Shown: piece by piece, positions 1-11,918 of the stretch
How the letters are laid out: each line of letters starts with the position of its first letter
How positions within the stretch are numbered: the first letter of the stretch is position 1
Source of the DNA: Hydnum rufescens UP504
Taxonomy: Eukaryota > Basidiomycota > Agaricomycetes > Cantharellales > Hydnaceae
DNA: 52,163 nucleotides
Direction: 5' to 3'
NCBI GenBank assembly: GCA_014904985.1
Contig: MU129023.1
Coordinates: forward strand, 1-52,163
Notes under the pieces: generated by a model
The model's input: only the letters and a program-made list of their open reading frames with translations
Told to the model about the DNA's origin: nothing
Databases searched by the model: none
Program-made: the position numbers and the translations under genes

Positions 1-300
1 CTCATGGGTCTGAGGATCTAACTCATGGGTATGAGGGTCTGGCTCATGAGTCTGAGGGTCTAACTCATGAGTCCAGGGCTTAAACCCATGGGTCTGGGGT
101 CAAACTCATGGGTCTGGAGGTCAAACTCATGGCTCTAGGGGTCAAACCCATGGGTCTAATGCTCTAACTCATGGGTCAGCAGGTCCCACCCATGGGTGGA
201 GTGGCCCAGCCCATGAGTTTTATTGTCAATACCCTGCCCTGACCATGCCAAAACCATGGTTTAGTGCTGTCCCCTCATGGGTCAATATTGTCCCACCCAT
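1..300. repeat. CATGGG-rich minisatellite
   Basis: Loosely tandem units of about 20-30 bases built around the palindrome CCCATGGG and the phrase ctcatgggtctg. The block starts at or before the window edge. Units are diverged in length and sequence, and CpG is absent. No coding potential is evident; the short minus-strand frame at 226-438 has no recognisable product. Confidence 0.7.
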
Positions 301-318
301 GGGTCTGTGATAGGTTAA

Positions 319-371
319 GGGACCCTTTGGGTCCTCTCCTGTGCAGTAAAAGCCAACCCAAAGGGTGTCTA
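319..371. repeat. Hairpin A, covaries with hairpin at 1,990-2,036
   Basis: A 10-bp stem (CCCTTTGGGT paired with ACCCAAAGGG) encloses a loop of about 23 nt containing tcctgtgcagtaaaagcca. The same architecture with different but still complementary stem bases recurs at the other end of the CAGCTG repeat block. Confidence 0.55.
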
Positions 372-429
372 ATCTATCTGCCTGGGCTGTACTGCTGTGG
401 GAAAGGTAGCTGCTGAATGGAGGAATTAG

Positions 430-1960
430 CAACTTCACTATAGAATTGATAGGAGCTCCTCATTTACTGCAGCTGGTTGGGTCAATACTTGGAGCTGTCA
501 TAAGGAGGATAGCTGCTGGATGGAGAATGAGCAGCTTGAATATAGAATCAATTTGAGCTTGTCACCTGTTGCAGCTGCATAGATCAGTACTAGTGGTGGC
601 TGCAAGAAGGCTGACTCCTGCATGGAGAAATCAGCGGTTCCAATGGAGATTTAATGGGGAGTCCTCATTCATTGCAGCTGCTGGAGTTAATGATAGTGGC
701 TGCCATCAAGGAGAATAGCTGCTAAATGGAGACATGAGCAGCTCCAACATAGAAAATTCATTGGAGTTACTGATTTGTTACAGCTGTTCCAAGGTGAGTA
801 GCTCCTGAATGTGGAAATGAGTAGCTGCATGGATCAAGACTAGTGTAGTTGCTGTGGGGAGAGTAGCTTCTGAATGAAGGAATGAGAAGCTCCAATGTAG
901 AATGAATTGAACTTCCTCATTTTTTGCAGCTGCTCAGGTCAATACTAGGAGCTGTATGAGGGTGAGTAGCTAGTGGGGAAAGGAATGAGCAGCCTCAATA
1001 TCAAGTGATTGGAGCTGCTTGGATCAAAGGTAGCTGCTTAATGAAGGCATGAGCAGCTGCAATGGAGGATTAAATGGAGCTCCTCACCTATTGGAGCTCC
1101 CTAAATCAAGATGAGTAGCTGCTGTGGGGAGGGGAGCTGCTGAATGGTGGAATGTGCAGCTTCAATATAGATTTAATTGAGGCTGCACATTTTTTGCAGC
1201 TGCTGGGATCAAGAGTAGCTGCTGAATGAATGCATGAGCAGCTCCACTATAGAAGTAGTTGGAGCTCCTCATCCATTGAAGCTACTGGGAGCCAAAACTA
1301 GTAGCTGCTCCAATGTGAGCAACTCTTGAATGAAGGAATGAGCAGCTGCAATACAGAATTAATTGGAGCTGCTCATTTTTTTCAGCTGCTCAAATCAAAA
1401 GCTGCTGCTAAATCAAGAAATGGGTAGCTCCAATGAAGAATTGATTGGAGCTCCTAATTTATTGGAGCTACTTGAGTGAAGACTAGTAGCTGCTCCAGGG
1501 TGAGTAGCTTTGAAACAGAGCAATGAGCAGCTACTTGGATTAATACCAGTAGCTGCTCTATGGGGAGTAGCTCTGGAAGGAAGAAATGAGCCACTAGAAT
1601 ATAGAATTATTGAGGCTGCTAATTTGTTGCAGCTACTCAGCCCCTCAAGAGCAGCTGCTGAATGCAGGAATGAGCAGCTCCAATATTACATAAACAGCTC
1701 CATCTCATGAAGTGGAGCTATTTCAATTATTACAGCAGCTGCACCCAAATCATGGTAGATACCAGCAGCCCCTGTTTCCTAAATTAGCAGCTCCTGATTC
1801 ATGTAGAATGGAGCTCCTGTTGGTCATAATAGCTACAGTAGTATTAAGAGCTTAGGAGTAGCTCCAATAGTGCCTTGAAGCAGCTCCAATGTGAAAGCAA
1901 ATGAGGCTCCAATGAGACAGTATCACCTCCTGCAGCTCTCAGTCCCTATGAGCAGCCTCA
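430..1960. repeat. Diverged CAGCTG-rich tandem repeats
   Basis: About 1.5 kb of degenerate repeats, each roughly 60-130 bases, cycling through phrases such as gagtagctgctgaatg, gaatgagcagctccaat, tagaattgattggagct and cctcatttattgcagctgc. Only one CpG was noticed, at about 635. Frames inside, such as 1510-1710, are repeat by-products and are not called as genes. The block is bracketed by the two related hairpins. Confidence 0.7.
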
Positions 1961-1989
1961 CTTGACCTAGTGGTCACTTAGCAGCCTGA

Positions 1990-2036
1990 GACCTCTTAGG
2001 TCCTTTCCTGCATAGTGGAAGCCAGCCTAAGAGGTC
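1990..2036. repeat. Hairpin B, partner of hairpin A
   Basis: The stem ACCTCTTAGG pairs with CCTAAGAGGT around a loop containing tcctgcatagtggaagcca. The loop resembles that of hairpin A while the stem differs by paired substitutions. Confidence 0.55.
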
Positions 2037-2220
2037 CAAAGTAGTGTCCCTATTGTGAACTGATGATCAGCAAACCACACATCAAACTGCTTCACCTCCA
2101 CTACACCCTCCCTTTCCTGACCAAAAACTTCCACTTCATGCACTGGTTCAAGGCCTGAAACAGAAGAGGCACCTTGCATACCTTGACTGAACCAAGAATA
2201 CAGAAACAGGTAATGGCCAC

Positions 2221-3080
2221 TTGCCAGGGCCTGAGCTAAGTTTGGAAGATGAGAAGTACATATTCTCAGTCCTGACTTTGGAGGAGTCAACTAAAGAATA
2301 TTGCAATGAATTCTCATCTAATAGTCAACCCACACTACCAGCTGCTTACAGCAATCCTGATGCTGTCAAAAAGTTTGTTGACTGGGCATCACAAAACAGA
2401 ATCAGTGTGAATGGGAGAGGTGTATCACCATGCCAGAAGATACCTTTGTGACCTCAAACTTTATTCACTCCTCAGCCCAAATTCCCTCACTGAGCCCAAT
2501 CCTTCTCAATAAAACCAGCATCTCTCTCCCCCAATGAAGCACCTAAGCTCATATACCCCAAGCCATCTTTTGACTTGAGTGACCACAACAACAACAACCA
2601 ATCACCAGTTTTGCATGACCCCCACAAAGCTCATTACTGCTACCAGGGACCATTGAGGCAAACAACCTTTGGGAATCTGCCTACCTCACCTGACCTTGTA
2701 GCTAGTAACCACAGCATGTACCCTAACCAAAAATCTGAGTCATCTGTGCCTCCTTCAGACACTGCTGCTCTGGTCACTGACCTGAACCCTTGGGAGGACA
2801 CAAAGAGACCTCCAACCTCAATAGGGCTTCCTCCAATCCAGGAGTTTGAACCCCTGTGAGTGTATTGAACAAACCATGCAATCAAGTCCACCCAGGTCTC
2901 ATCCACTTGCCCACTTTCTGTGCAGGTGTATTCAGACCTAGCTACACCCAGTCTCTCATGGTGGATGGACCCACACAACCTGAAAGTGGACCTGCTGAAG
3001 GAAACATTAATCCTTCTCCCTTTCCCACAACTCAGCAAACTATCACCTTCACCCCTCATACAATCCTCTCAGCTCCATGA
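2221..3080 (+). CDS. Unrecognised fragmented plus-strand ORFs
   Basis: Three short open stretches (2221-2451, 2575-2859, 2856-3080) lie in a row on the plus strand in low-CpG DNA. The products are rich in Ser, Pro, Thr and Asn and show no motif I recognise. Stops separate them, so this is more likely a decayed transposon-borne ORF or one exon series than three genes. The region 1,960-2,220 between hairpin B and these frames holds nothing else I can identify. Confidence 0.25.
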
Positions 3081-3311
3081 GTAACTGCTGGCACAAGACA
3101 CCCAACTCCTCCCTTTCCATGAAATACCTTGCCTACCACCATCACTCCACAAAGCAAGACCTCCAGCCATGAGAACCACCAATTCTTCCCACTGTTTAAG
3201 CCTAGGCAGGTTGATCCTCATGATCTCACTGAGCATGAGCACCAATTGAATTGTCAGATCTGTGAGTTCAAACAATGTCAAAGGATCTGGGATTGGGCTT
3301 GTGCATGAGAG

Positions 3312-4085
3312 GTGGACTCACTGGCAGAAACACACAAGGACCTTGAGGATCATCAAAAGATGGTATTGGAGGACCAACAAGCTGTTAAGGGAGATCAGGA
3401 GCAGCTCCTGCAGTTGGTACAATGCAGTGCTGAAAGTGTAGTCAAAACTAGTGATAGTACAGCAAACCAGCTGTCCCAGCTAGTGGCCTTTGTTAAGGAA
3501 CTCAACCAAGCCATGGACACCATGGTTACTATACCTATTACATCCTCAATTGCCCTCGGATCAATTGTCTGGCACCTTGGCTTCATCATTCAGGAACATA
3601 ACATCCAAACTGGCCCTGTATGCACATTTTCCATGTACTGTCTCATCACTCCACCCCTCAAATACCTACTGCTCACTTTACAATGGCATGAGCACCTCAA
3701 AATCATACCCAAGATTTTGCCACTCCCTCAGGAACTGTCTCAGTTCTGTAAACTTATTAGGAGCTTGCACAGTCAACTAACCAAAGAGGAGTTAGCCACA
3801 GCTCCAGGTCTGTTTATGGACTTTGAGATGGAATGGTACCTACTTGATGTGACCATCCAAGACCCACTGACTCTGCCTCTCTCTCTGACACATACCCCAT
3901 CTAATACTGACTCCCTTGAAGTTGAGGTAACCCTAACAGTCAAACCCACAGGACTTCCTGTCCTTGACCCTGAAACTGTACATGAGGCTCCCAACACCAT
4001 GAACAATCGACCACTGTACTATTTCCCAACCTGCTTACACATCATAAAAATTAATATACCAAGATCTGTATCCCACAAGTACTAA
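3312..4085 (+). CDS. Hypothetical protein with N-terminal coiled coil
   Basis: An open frame of 257 codons beginning at GTG; the first ATG is codon 17 (3,360), and an in-frame stop lies just upstream at 3,306. Roughly the first 65 residues are rich in Glu, Gln, Lys and Leu and look like a coiled coil. The middle is hydrophobic with no clear topology, and the rest is Thr/Pro/Leu-rich. CpG is nearly absent, as in the surrounding repeats. The layout (coiled coil in a CpG-poor repeat-rich setting) would suit a gag-like ORF of a decayed retroelement, but no zinc knuckle or polymerase motif is visible nearby. Function unknown. Confidence 0.35.
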   Translation: MDSLAETHKDLEDHQKMVLEDQQAVKGDQEQLLQLVQCSAESVVKTSDSTANQLSQLVAFVKELNQAMDTMVTIPITSSIALGSIVWHLGFIIQEHNIQTGPVCTFSMYCLITPPLKYLLLTLQWHEHLKIIPKILPLPQELSQFCKLIRSLHSQLTKEELATAPGLFMDFEMEWYLLDVTIQDPLTLPLSLTHTPSNTDSLEVEVTLTVKPTGLPVLDPETVHEAPNTMNNRPLYYFPTCLHIIKINIPRSVSHKY

Positions 4086-5160
4086 AGGGAAATTGAAATG
4101 CCATCATATTGGTGTGTCCACCATATACAGGTATCTGCAAACTAACTGCCAACATATATCTGTTCCAGCACTTAAAGAGCCCCAAACTGCACCCCATAAA
4201 ACATTGTCTCCTCCATCTCTCATTTGCCAGTGATACATAAGTCCCAAGGCTGTGCCAAGGGCAGGTGAGAAACTAACACTAGCAAAGTAGCCAGATGACC
4301 AGGACCACTACAGCAATGACATCTACAACTCCCAAGAAACCACACAAGGCCCATATTCAAAAAGGTGTGTGTGGAGCAAGGACAGGACAGCTCCCCTACA
4401 CTAACCCAGTGAATAGGAGCACCATCCATCTACACCCACCTTATTATTAGGTTCAATATCAATAACCCTCAATCACATTACTTGCAGTATCACACTGGTG
4501 ATCATGGCTGGTTTGCCAACAACATTGCAGCATCTTCTCTTACTCTTATCCATGCACAAATCATCAACATCAAGTTTTGCTTCAACCAAGGAAACACTAC
4601 TTTGGAACCACCTATGACCCCTAACAATGATGAGGCTGATACCAATGAGTGACAGCCACAAAGCACAGTTGTCCCACATCAGTTTTGACTCTACATCAGA
4701 GGATCTTTTTGTGTGTTTTTCTACATCTTTTGGCAGATGACAAAGTAGACCCCAAGACACATCCAAGAGCTATCTTTGTTAGAAGCTTGCATGACTATGA
4801 CCTTAATACCTAGATGTAGTCAGCATTTTTGAGACAATCAAAGTCTCCACTTGTCCCAAAAAAAAAAAGCCTTGTAAAACTACAGTGATCACAAGGGACT
4901 GTGATGAAAAGTCTGTGCCACTTGTAGAAGTACAAGCATATCTGGGTCAAAGAAATGCAATTTAGGCTATTTCAGCTCTAAGTCTTACCAGGCAGCCACA
5001 CTAGTAAAGCTGGAACACCTAGATGTGTAATTAGGCAACCAGGAAAGGCTAGTCTCATGACTTAAGAGTCCTTTTGATCCATAAATGGCAGTCAATATTG
5101 AAGGAAACATTAAGGGCCATAGCTACCCTAAATAGGACCTCATAAAGGCACCATAGTGAC
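4086..5160. other. Non-coding, CpG-poor stretch
   Basis: No convincing gene on either strand. A 12-A run near 4,859 could be a retroposon tail. The minus-strand frame at 4473-4766 lacks any recognised motif. Confidence 0.4.
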
Positions 5161-5182
5161 ACCATTAGGAGATGCTGTGCTC

Positions 5183-5261
5183 TTCTAGAACATGGACTCA
5201 ACCCTTCTAGAACCATTGCTGTGATACACTCTCCTAGAACATGGGCTGCACCCTTCTAGAA
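5183..5261. repeat. Tandem TTCTAGAA palindromes
   Basis: Four copies of TTCTAGAA (the third reads TCCTAGAA) start at 5183, 5205, 5232 and 5254, spaced 22, 27 and 22 bases. They form a 49-base tandem duplication. Each copy fits TTCnnGAA, the dyad of heat-shock elements, but the dyads are not contiguous. A TATA-like cataaaagg lies about 180 bases downstream. Confidence 0.5.
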
Positions 5262-5265
5262 TGTG

Positions 5266-5382
5266 TGAGTCATAGGATATTTTTAGGGTAGAAAAATAAG
5301 TTCATTTAGGAACAATAGGGCATACAAGTCATATATGAGTCATAGGTTATTTTTAGGATAGAACAAAAGGTTCATTTCCCAT
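5266..5382. repeat. Short direct repeat
   Basis: A segment starting gagtcataggatattttta (5,266) recurs as gagtcataggttattttta (5,337), each about 42 bases. The surrounding 5,160-5,950 has no recognised gene; it might be a solo LTR, but no matching ends were found. Confidence 0.45.
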
Positions 5383-6249
5383 CCTTCTATAACTAGACAG
5401 GGGAATGCTTCATAATAGGGGCTCTCTGATAGGCATAAAAGGAGGGGGAATCTTAGGTAGAACAACAAGAAAAAGAGGGGATTCCCCAACAATCACTCTA
5501 TTCTTCATACATCCAGATCACCTTAGACACACAAGACTAAGTTCTACAGTAGAAAAGGAGAAATCTGACTTCATAAGTATTGGAAGACCAAGCCCTCAAT
5601 AGCTTAAGCCTAGCATAAATAAGTCTAGCACAGCTTATCAAGAGGAAGGTGTTCAGTACACTTGGAGAGGATTTAAGGTCCTTAGTAACCTGTAACAAGT
5701 CTTACCTAAGTTCTTGATCCACTTCACATCCTTCTCATGCTTTAGCCCCTATTCACCAACCTTCCAACCTTTCACCTCTTTCATCCAAACCCTCCACACA
5801 CACTCTCTCTACCCTCCATATCCAGTCTTTGATTCTTATGCCTATCTCAGTAATAAGAACCATTTCCTTGTCATTTACTTAAGACTAAGTCTAGACTCTG
5901 TCATTCAACTTGCTCTTGTTTTCTTCTGAACATCAGGAGAAAACCCCTACAACTGGTTAATTGTTACAAATAGTGAAACTGCCAAGCATCATCTACTTCT
6001 CTGATGGTTCATGACATAGTGCCCACTCCTTGCCACACTTCAGGTGCTGAAAATCAATCTCAGTACTGTTGGGATTCCCAATGATGTGGTAGTCAGGGTG
6101 CCAGAGAGATGCATGGTAGGCTGGAGGGACCCAGAGAATAAGCTCATGACTGGGTCCCAAAATCCATCCATTGTCAAGTTGAAAGTGGGAATATGGGAGT
6201 GGGAATAGATGGACTGGGTATTGAAGGATGTGTGTGGACACTGCCATGG

Positions 6250-7900
6250 GGAATTGGAAACTGCTGAGAGTGTTGTCCTTAGAGCCAGAAGCAATGTGCT
6301 TGCCATCAGAGGAGAAAGCAATGGAGCTGATGGAATCATGATGCCCTTCCATTGGTTGGCCAATCCTCACACCTGTCTCCACATTCCAGAGTCGGATGGT
6401 CTTGTCATGAGAGCCAGAAGCAACCTGCTTGCCATCAGGGGAGAAAGCAATGGAGCTGATGGAATCATGATGCCCTTCCATGGGCTGGCCAATGCTCACA
6501 CCTGTCTCCACATTCCAGAGTTGGATGGTCTTGTCTGAGGAGCCAGAAGCAATCCACTTGCCATCAGGGGAGAAAGCAATGGACCTGATCCAATCATGAT
6601 GCCCTTCCATTGGCTGGCCAATCCTCACACCTGTCTCCACATTCCAGAGTTGGATGGTCTTGTCTGAGGAGCCAGAAGCAATCTGCTTGCCATCAGGGGA
6701 GAAAGCAATGGACCTGATCCAATCATGATGCCCTTCCATTGGCTGGCCAATCCTCACACCTGTCTCCACATTCCAGAGTTGGATGGTCTTGTCTGAGGAG
6801 CCAGAAGCAATCTGCTTGCCATCAGGGGAGAAAGCAATGGACCAGATCCCACATGATGATGCCCTTCCATTGGCTGGCCAATGCTCACACCTGTCTCCAC
6901 ATTCCAGAGTCGGATGGTCTCATCATCAGAGCCAGAAGCAATCTGCTTGCCATCAGGGGAGAAAGCAATGGACCTGATCCAATCGATGATGCCCTTCCAT
7001 TGGCTGGCCAATGCTCACACCTGTCTCCACATTCCAGAGTCGGATGGTCTGTCATGAGAGCCAGAAGCAATTGCTTCCATCAGGGGAGAAAGCAATGGAC
7101 CTGATCCAATCATGATGCCCTTCCATTGGCTGGCCAATGCTCACACCTGTCTCCACATTCCAGAGTCAGATGGTCTTGTCATGAGAGCCAGAAGCAATCT
7201 GCTTCCCATCAGGGGAGAAAGCAATGGACCTGATCCAATGATGATGCCCTTCCATTGGCTGGCCAATGCTCACACCTGTCTCCACATTCCAGAGTTGGAT
7301 GGTGTTGTCTGAGGAGCCAGAAGCAATCTGCTTCCCATCAGGGGAGAAAGCAATGGACATGATCGCATCATGATGCCCTCCCATTGGCTGGCCAATGCTC
7401 ACACCTGTCTCCACATTCCAGAGTTGGATGGTCTTGTCTGAGGAGCCAGAAGCAATCTGCTTGCCATCAGGGGAGAAAGCAATGGACCATGATCCAATCA
7501 TGATGCCCTTCCATTGGCTGGCCAATGCTCACACCTGTCTCCACATTCCAGAGTCGGATGGTCTTGTCATGAGAGCCAGAAGCAATCTGCTTGCCATCAG
7601 GGGCAAAAGCAATGGAGCTGATGGAATCATGATGCCCTTCCATTGGCTGGCCAATGCTCACACCTGTCTCCACATTCCAGAGTCGGATGGTCTTGTCATG
7701 AGAACCAGAAGCAATCTGCTTGCCATCAGGGGAGAAAGCAATGGAGCTGATGGAATCATAATGCCCTTTCATTGGCTGGCTAATGCTCACACCTGTCTCC
7801 ACATTCCAGAGTTGGATGGTTTTGTCATCAGAGCCAGAAGCAATCTGCTTCCCATCAGGGGAGAAAGCAACTGATGATACACCAGATTGGTGTCCTTGTA
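6250..7900 (-). repeat. WD40 repeat array, 13 units
   Basis: Twelve copies of the junction phrase cacacctgtctccacattcc (plus-strand view) separate 13 WD40 units, about 129 bases each. Units are nearly identical apart from a few codons: the four residues after GHH, the residue after GS, and the residue before LWN. CpG is almost absent except in occasional gtcgga codons. Confidence 0.93.
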
Positions 7901-8117
7901 ATATCAGCATCATATTTGGCCAGTCTTGAAGTTGTCCCTGAACAAGTTTTCCAACTCCTGGAAATTCACCTTGCCATCTCTGATATAGCAGGGATGAAAT
8001 TGGAGCAAATGTCAGACCAGAGAGGTAGATGTGAGGCATGCTTGTTGCAATGGCACTTGCAAACATCAAGATGAATTGCATGGCATCCTGTTGCAGGTCA
8101 ACAAGGTCCACAGGAAT

Positions 8118-8183
8118 CTGGGGAATCCATGTTCAGAATCAGTCCACTGCTTCACCATGGACTCAAATTGGAGCCATGCTCAC
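8118..8183 (-). other. Intron between NACHT and WD40 exons (left)
   Basis: Reading leftward: donor gtgagc at 8183, acceptor ccccag ending at 8118, 66 nt, phase 0. The right copy has a 66-nt intron at the same place (donor gtaagc), which supports both. Confidence 0.8.
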
Positions 8184-11149
8184 ATGAGAGGCCCTAAGAC
8201 AGGCTAATGCAATTTGAGGGGAGCTATCCATAACACTCATCACTTCCAACCAGTGTAGGAAATCCTTCTGAAAGAATGACTCCATGCATTTCTGAGCAAA
8301 CTTGCCACTCAGTGTCGCAGACACATGGACACCCCAGAATCGACAAGCATAATACAGATGAGAAGGGATGTGCTTTTCCTGGAGATCCTTAATGTTGGGG
8401 ATGTCGGCATTGCGAAGAAACGACGTCGGAATTTGACAGATATTGAATTTTAAGCTTTGGTCCATGATGCAGAAGCATGCCAGGGCCATGTCCCGATTTG
8501 CTTCATCTTTGTTGATCCAGAAATCTTCATTATGCTCTGGGTCACACAAGAAATCGCGATAAGATGAGTGGAGAGGCACAATGGGTCATGATCACTGTGA
8601 GTACCACTAAGGAGCGAGCCAAGATGTTTCAGAATCCCTTGTTGTAGCTCCTTGTCCTCAGGGTCATCTGGAGTGAGGATAGATTCAGGTGGAACTAGGT
8701 GCACTAGGGCCTGGAATGACAATGGCTCCTGAGCGCATATGATTCGGCCTAGGATCGACTTGACTCGTTTTACTTCTGTCTCCATCGATGGATCGCAGTG
8801 CGCTTTCATAACGGTGCCATACAGCCCATACAACCTGTCATCACTGCTCAGCACCTTCGCAATCCGCTCTTCCAGACGCACACCAGCTTTCCTATCGCGA
8901 ATGAAGCGGCAGGCGGTAGCAGCCCACTGAAAGGATGTTCCAGCCTTCCGAATGAGATCCCTCAGCTGCATTTCGTGCTTCTTTCGGAATTCATTCTTGA
9001 ATTCACTGTACACATATTTCGCAATATCGCCCGATGTCTGATCAGCTGGGATCTGGTCCACCAGGATGACGTCCACCCCGGGTGGCAGCGGAGCCCGCAA
9101 TGCCTCTTGAATATAGTCTTCATATCTCGAGGTAACTACGATTCGAAGACCCGGAGGGAATTCTGAGGCTCGCTTCGTTAGAATGGCGAGTGCGTCGGCG
9201 CGAGCCGGGACGTCCCCGGACTCGTCAAATGCATCGATGAAAACAACCGTCTTCCCGGCGGCCTTCTCATCCTTGAAGGATGCAACAATGAAGTGCTCGA
9301 ATTGTACTTTGCAGTGACCGCTTGTTCGTATCTCTATGTCGTTCTTGATCGCATTGATCAGTCGTTGCTTCCGGGAATCATCACGTTCCGCGAGGTCTCG
9401 AGCGATCGTACTGAACAGGCTCGTAAGGTTTGCGAGAGGCTGATTTTTGTCGAAGCCGTAGTACGAGCCCTTGCGCTCATGCTCAGAAACGCGTTTCGCA
9501 CATGAGCGAAGAATCGACGATTTCCCCGCACCCGCCGTGCCGCAGAACCAAAGGACACGAGATGATTCGTTGGAGCTCAACTTTATTGGGCTGCTCGGAT
9601 CGGACGGCGGCGGATTCCCCCCAAGAGCCCAGCACACAATGGTGTCAATAATCTCGGTACGCGTGCCCGGTAAGCACGCATTATCTAGAGCGTGATGGGC
9701 CTCTGGGGCATATTTTATTTCGCTGAGTACCTGCCAGTCCCCTGTGGACCATCTGAGAACGCGGCTTTTTGACCGACGACCTTGAAGCACTTACGGACTT
9801 CATTCCCGACATCTAAGACGCGATGTGTAATGACGGAGCATTGTATGTTGGCATGATCGACTAGATTCCGTCGGAGAGTTTCCAGGGTCCCCTTGTAGTC
9901 ATCGATCCTTGCGTCCATAGGAGAAACTGTGTTCTTGACGATACGTTTGACTGCGACCCATACTGATAAGTCTCAGATTAAGTACAATATGTGAGATTCC
10001 ACATACCGAAAGACTTGTTGCAATAGTCTTGAATGAAATACGCACATTCCATTACTTGGCGCAGTATTTGGTTGATGATGTCTCGATCTCTTTCCGAGCG
10101 CCTCTTCAACTCCTCGGCTTCATTGGCAAAGGAGCAGCTATCCGCCATAGTCTGGACTAAACCCATCACTTTGGCGTCTCGGGCACTCTGGTCGGAAGCG
10201 ATCTAATGGGACATCAGTCATAGACCGTAAAGATACAGCCTGAGACTAATCGTACGTTATACGCTGCTGAGATAACTCCCCATGCCACCTTAATCCAGGG
10301 GTGAATCTGTTTGTAAATACTTCTTAGCAGTCGTGGGGCACAAGTAATTCGGGATGAAACGTACCTCGGCGACGGTATCGGCAACCTTCACAAGGGCTTC
10401 AAGGCGATTCAACAAGGACTGCCAAGCGGGTGTGATTTGCGTTGCAACCGTGGCGATACCTTGACTGGCGTCATTGACCCTAGTTAGTCCGGAACCTAGC
10501 TTCTGGGAGGCCCGGTTGGCACTCTCGATAGCATCAGTAGGGGGCGCAAGAGAGGATGCCACACAGATTGTCAAGTCCCCGACTTTGTCGTTCGCATCAT
10601 CCTTCAAATCGAGGTGTATCTCTGCAGGGATAAAGTTCCCGGGTGAGCGGGGCCCTCACTGCGCATAAACATGTGCAGGCTCACCCTTGTCTGTCGCGGA
10701 GAGATCCAAACTACACGATGCGACGATCTGGCTCGAACGCCCTAAATGGTGCTCGCGCAAATCTATAATCACTCTGCAATCGATAGGTGTTGCAGTCACC
10801 GTGCTGCCGATCCGAAAGAATGTGAATGAAGGGCGACCAAGTATACGTGCGTGAAGGAGACCTACAACTCATTCCCGAAGGGATCCTTCCACATCACAGT
10901 CTCATGCGCTGCTTTGACGTACTGTGACTTGGACGAACGAAGTCCAATGATGGTGGCGGGAGGCTGAATGGTGAAGTGAAGGCGATATTGTTTCGATGAA
11001 TGTAGACGACGGCTGTTACATCTGACCTCTGTCGGGAGGGCCAAATAGGTTGGTTCGATGCAAATTGCTGTTCTGTAAGTACTAGATGGCATACCTGAAA
11101 TATACACTTGGCGCATGTCTGCTGGGTTCAGCGGGTCTTTGGATGCCAT

Positions 11150-11530
11150 GATGTGCGAGAGAGCGCTCTAACTGATGGATTTCCCGGGCGTTTAAAGATG
11201 ATGGGCGGCGGTGTGATGGACTAGGACGAATGGCGAGGAGACGGGAGATCAATTTGTGACCACGAGGCAGTGACCTGATTGAGAAGCCACAGGGGCTCAA
11301 GGTATCCCGTTTGTATTGCTCTTTCACAGATGGTTAGCTGGTACTGTACCACCGGTGTCGCTCGGATCTGGTCCGAAAAGGTCAAAGACTCATTTTCTGA
11401 GTGGCCTGACTCACGGGACCCTCAATCCCATGACCAATGAGGTCGACTGTCAATTCTGAGTTACCGTCATTAGGAGGTTACTGATATAATGACCTGGCCT
11501 AACGGCGGCTGTAGTAATTCGACAGGATCA
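11150..11530. promoter_or_regulatory. Upstream region of left NLR gene
   Basis: A CpG-normal intergenic stretch between the NLR start (ATG at 11149-11147) and the opposite-facing small ORF. It is conserved in the right arm (about 30,150-30,437). No certain TATA box was seen on the NLR side. Confidence 0.4.
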
Positions 11531-11853
11531 AGTTTTGTCCGGGGAACCTCTCCTTCCTAGCGAAGCAGATTCAATATCTGCCTCTTCACTGTTCTCCAGA
11601 GCTGCCACAATTGTAATACTCCTCACCGAATCTGAATCCGACGAGGACAACATTTTTTTCATCAGGGTTTCACTCGCCATTGCCAGCTGGTCTTGCTACC
11701 TCTATTTCGCTACGAACGATGCTCTCGACCAATTGTTCAATCCGCCCAGCCTCTCTATATGTACCTATGGCTCCGCTCGCTGTCCAACCAACCCATCTCA
11801 GACCACACCCACACAATGTCGAATCCACACCCCTCTGCTCTCCCCTATTGGGG

Positions 11854-11862
11854 TATATAAAT
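11854..11862 (+). promoter_or_regulatory. TATA box TATATAAAT
   Basis: A clean TATATAAAT, preceded by a pyrimidine-rich stretch, 57 bases before the ATG at 11919. The same element is at 29,732-29,740 in the right arm, facing the other way. Confidence 0.5.
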
Positions 11863-11918
11863 CAGAATTCCTCGTCCTCCTCGTCCGCGAGCTCCGCATG
11901 CAACTGCTAAGCTTCCAG

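Larger units (their letters stand above)
5993..11149 (-). pseudogene. NACHT-WD40 NLR-like gene, left copy, broken
   Basis: Same gene as the right copy (30,438-34,955). Exons inferred by alignment and splice sites, reading leftward: 11149-11095, 11028-10866, 10773-10685, 10621-10365, 10306-10256, 10202-10007, 9950-about 9795, NACHT exon to 8184, WD exon 8117-5993. Walker A GTAGAGKSS and the Walker B-like FIDAFDE are intact. Lesions: a one-base deletion between 8585 and 8586 in the helical part after NACHT; a one-base insertion near 7487; an in-frame TGA at 7166-7168; three one-base deletions within about 7050-7077; insertions near 6984 and 6850. It has 13 WD40 units of about 129 bases against 8 in the right copy. 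The C-terminal tail (WILGPSHELILWVP, then EIDFQHLKCGKEW) survives. NACHT-WD40 proteins are NTP-driven immune-type sensors in fungi; this copy is probably not expressed as a full protein unless the indels are assembly errors. Confidence 0.88.

Noticed and set aside
5160..5950. Solo LTR retrotransposon LTR
   Set aside because: TATA-like and repeated elements are present, but no TG...CA boundaries with a target duplication were found.
6209..7874. Plus-strand ORFs across the WD40 array
   Set aside because: They are mirror frames of the WD40 units with no independent domain.
6250..7900. CRISPR-like array of regular direct repeats
   Set aside because: The 129-base units encode WD40 blades in a spliced eukaryotic gene; there are no spacers of foreign type and no cas genes.
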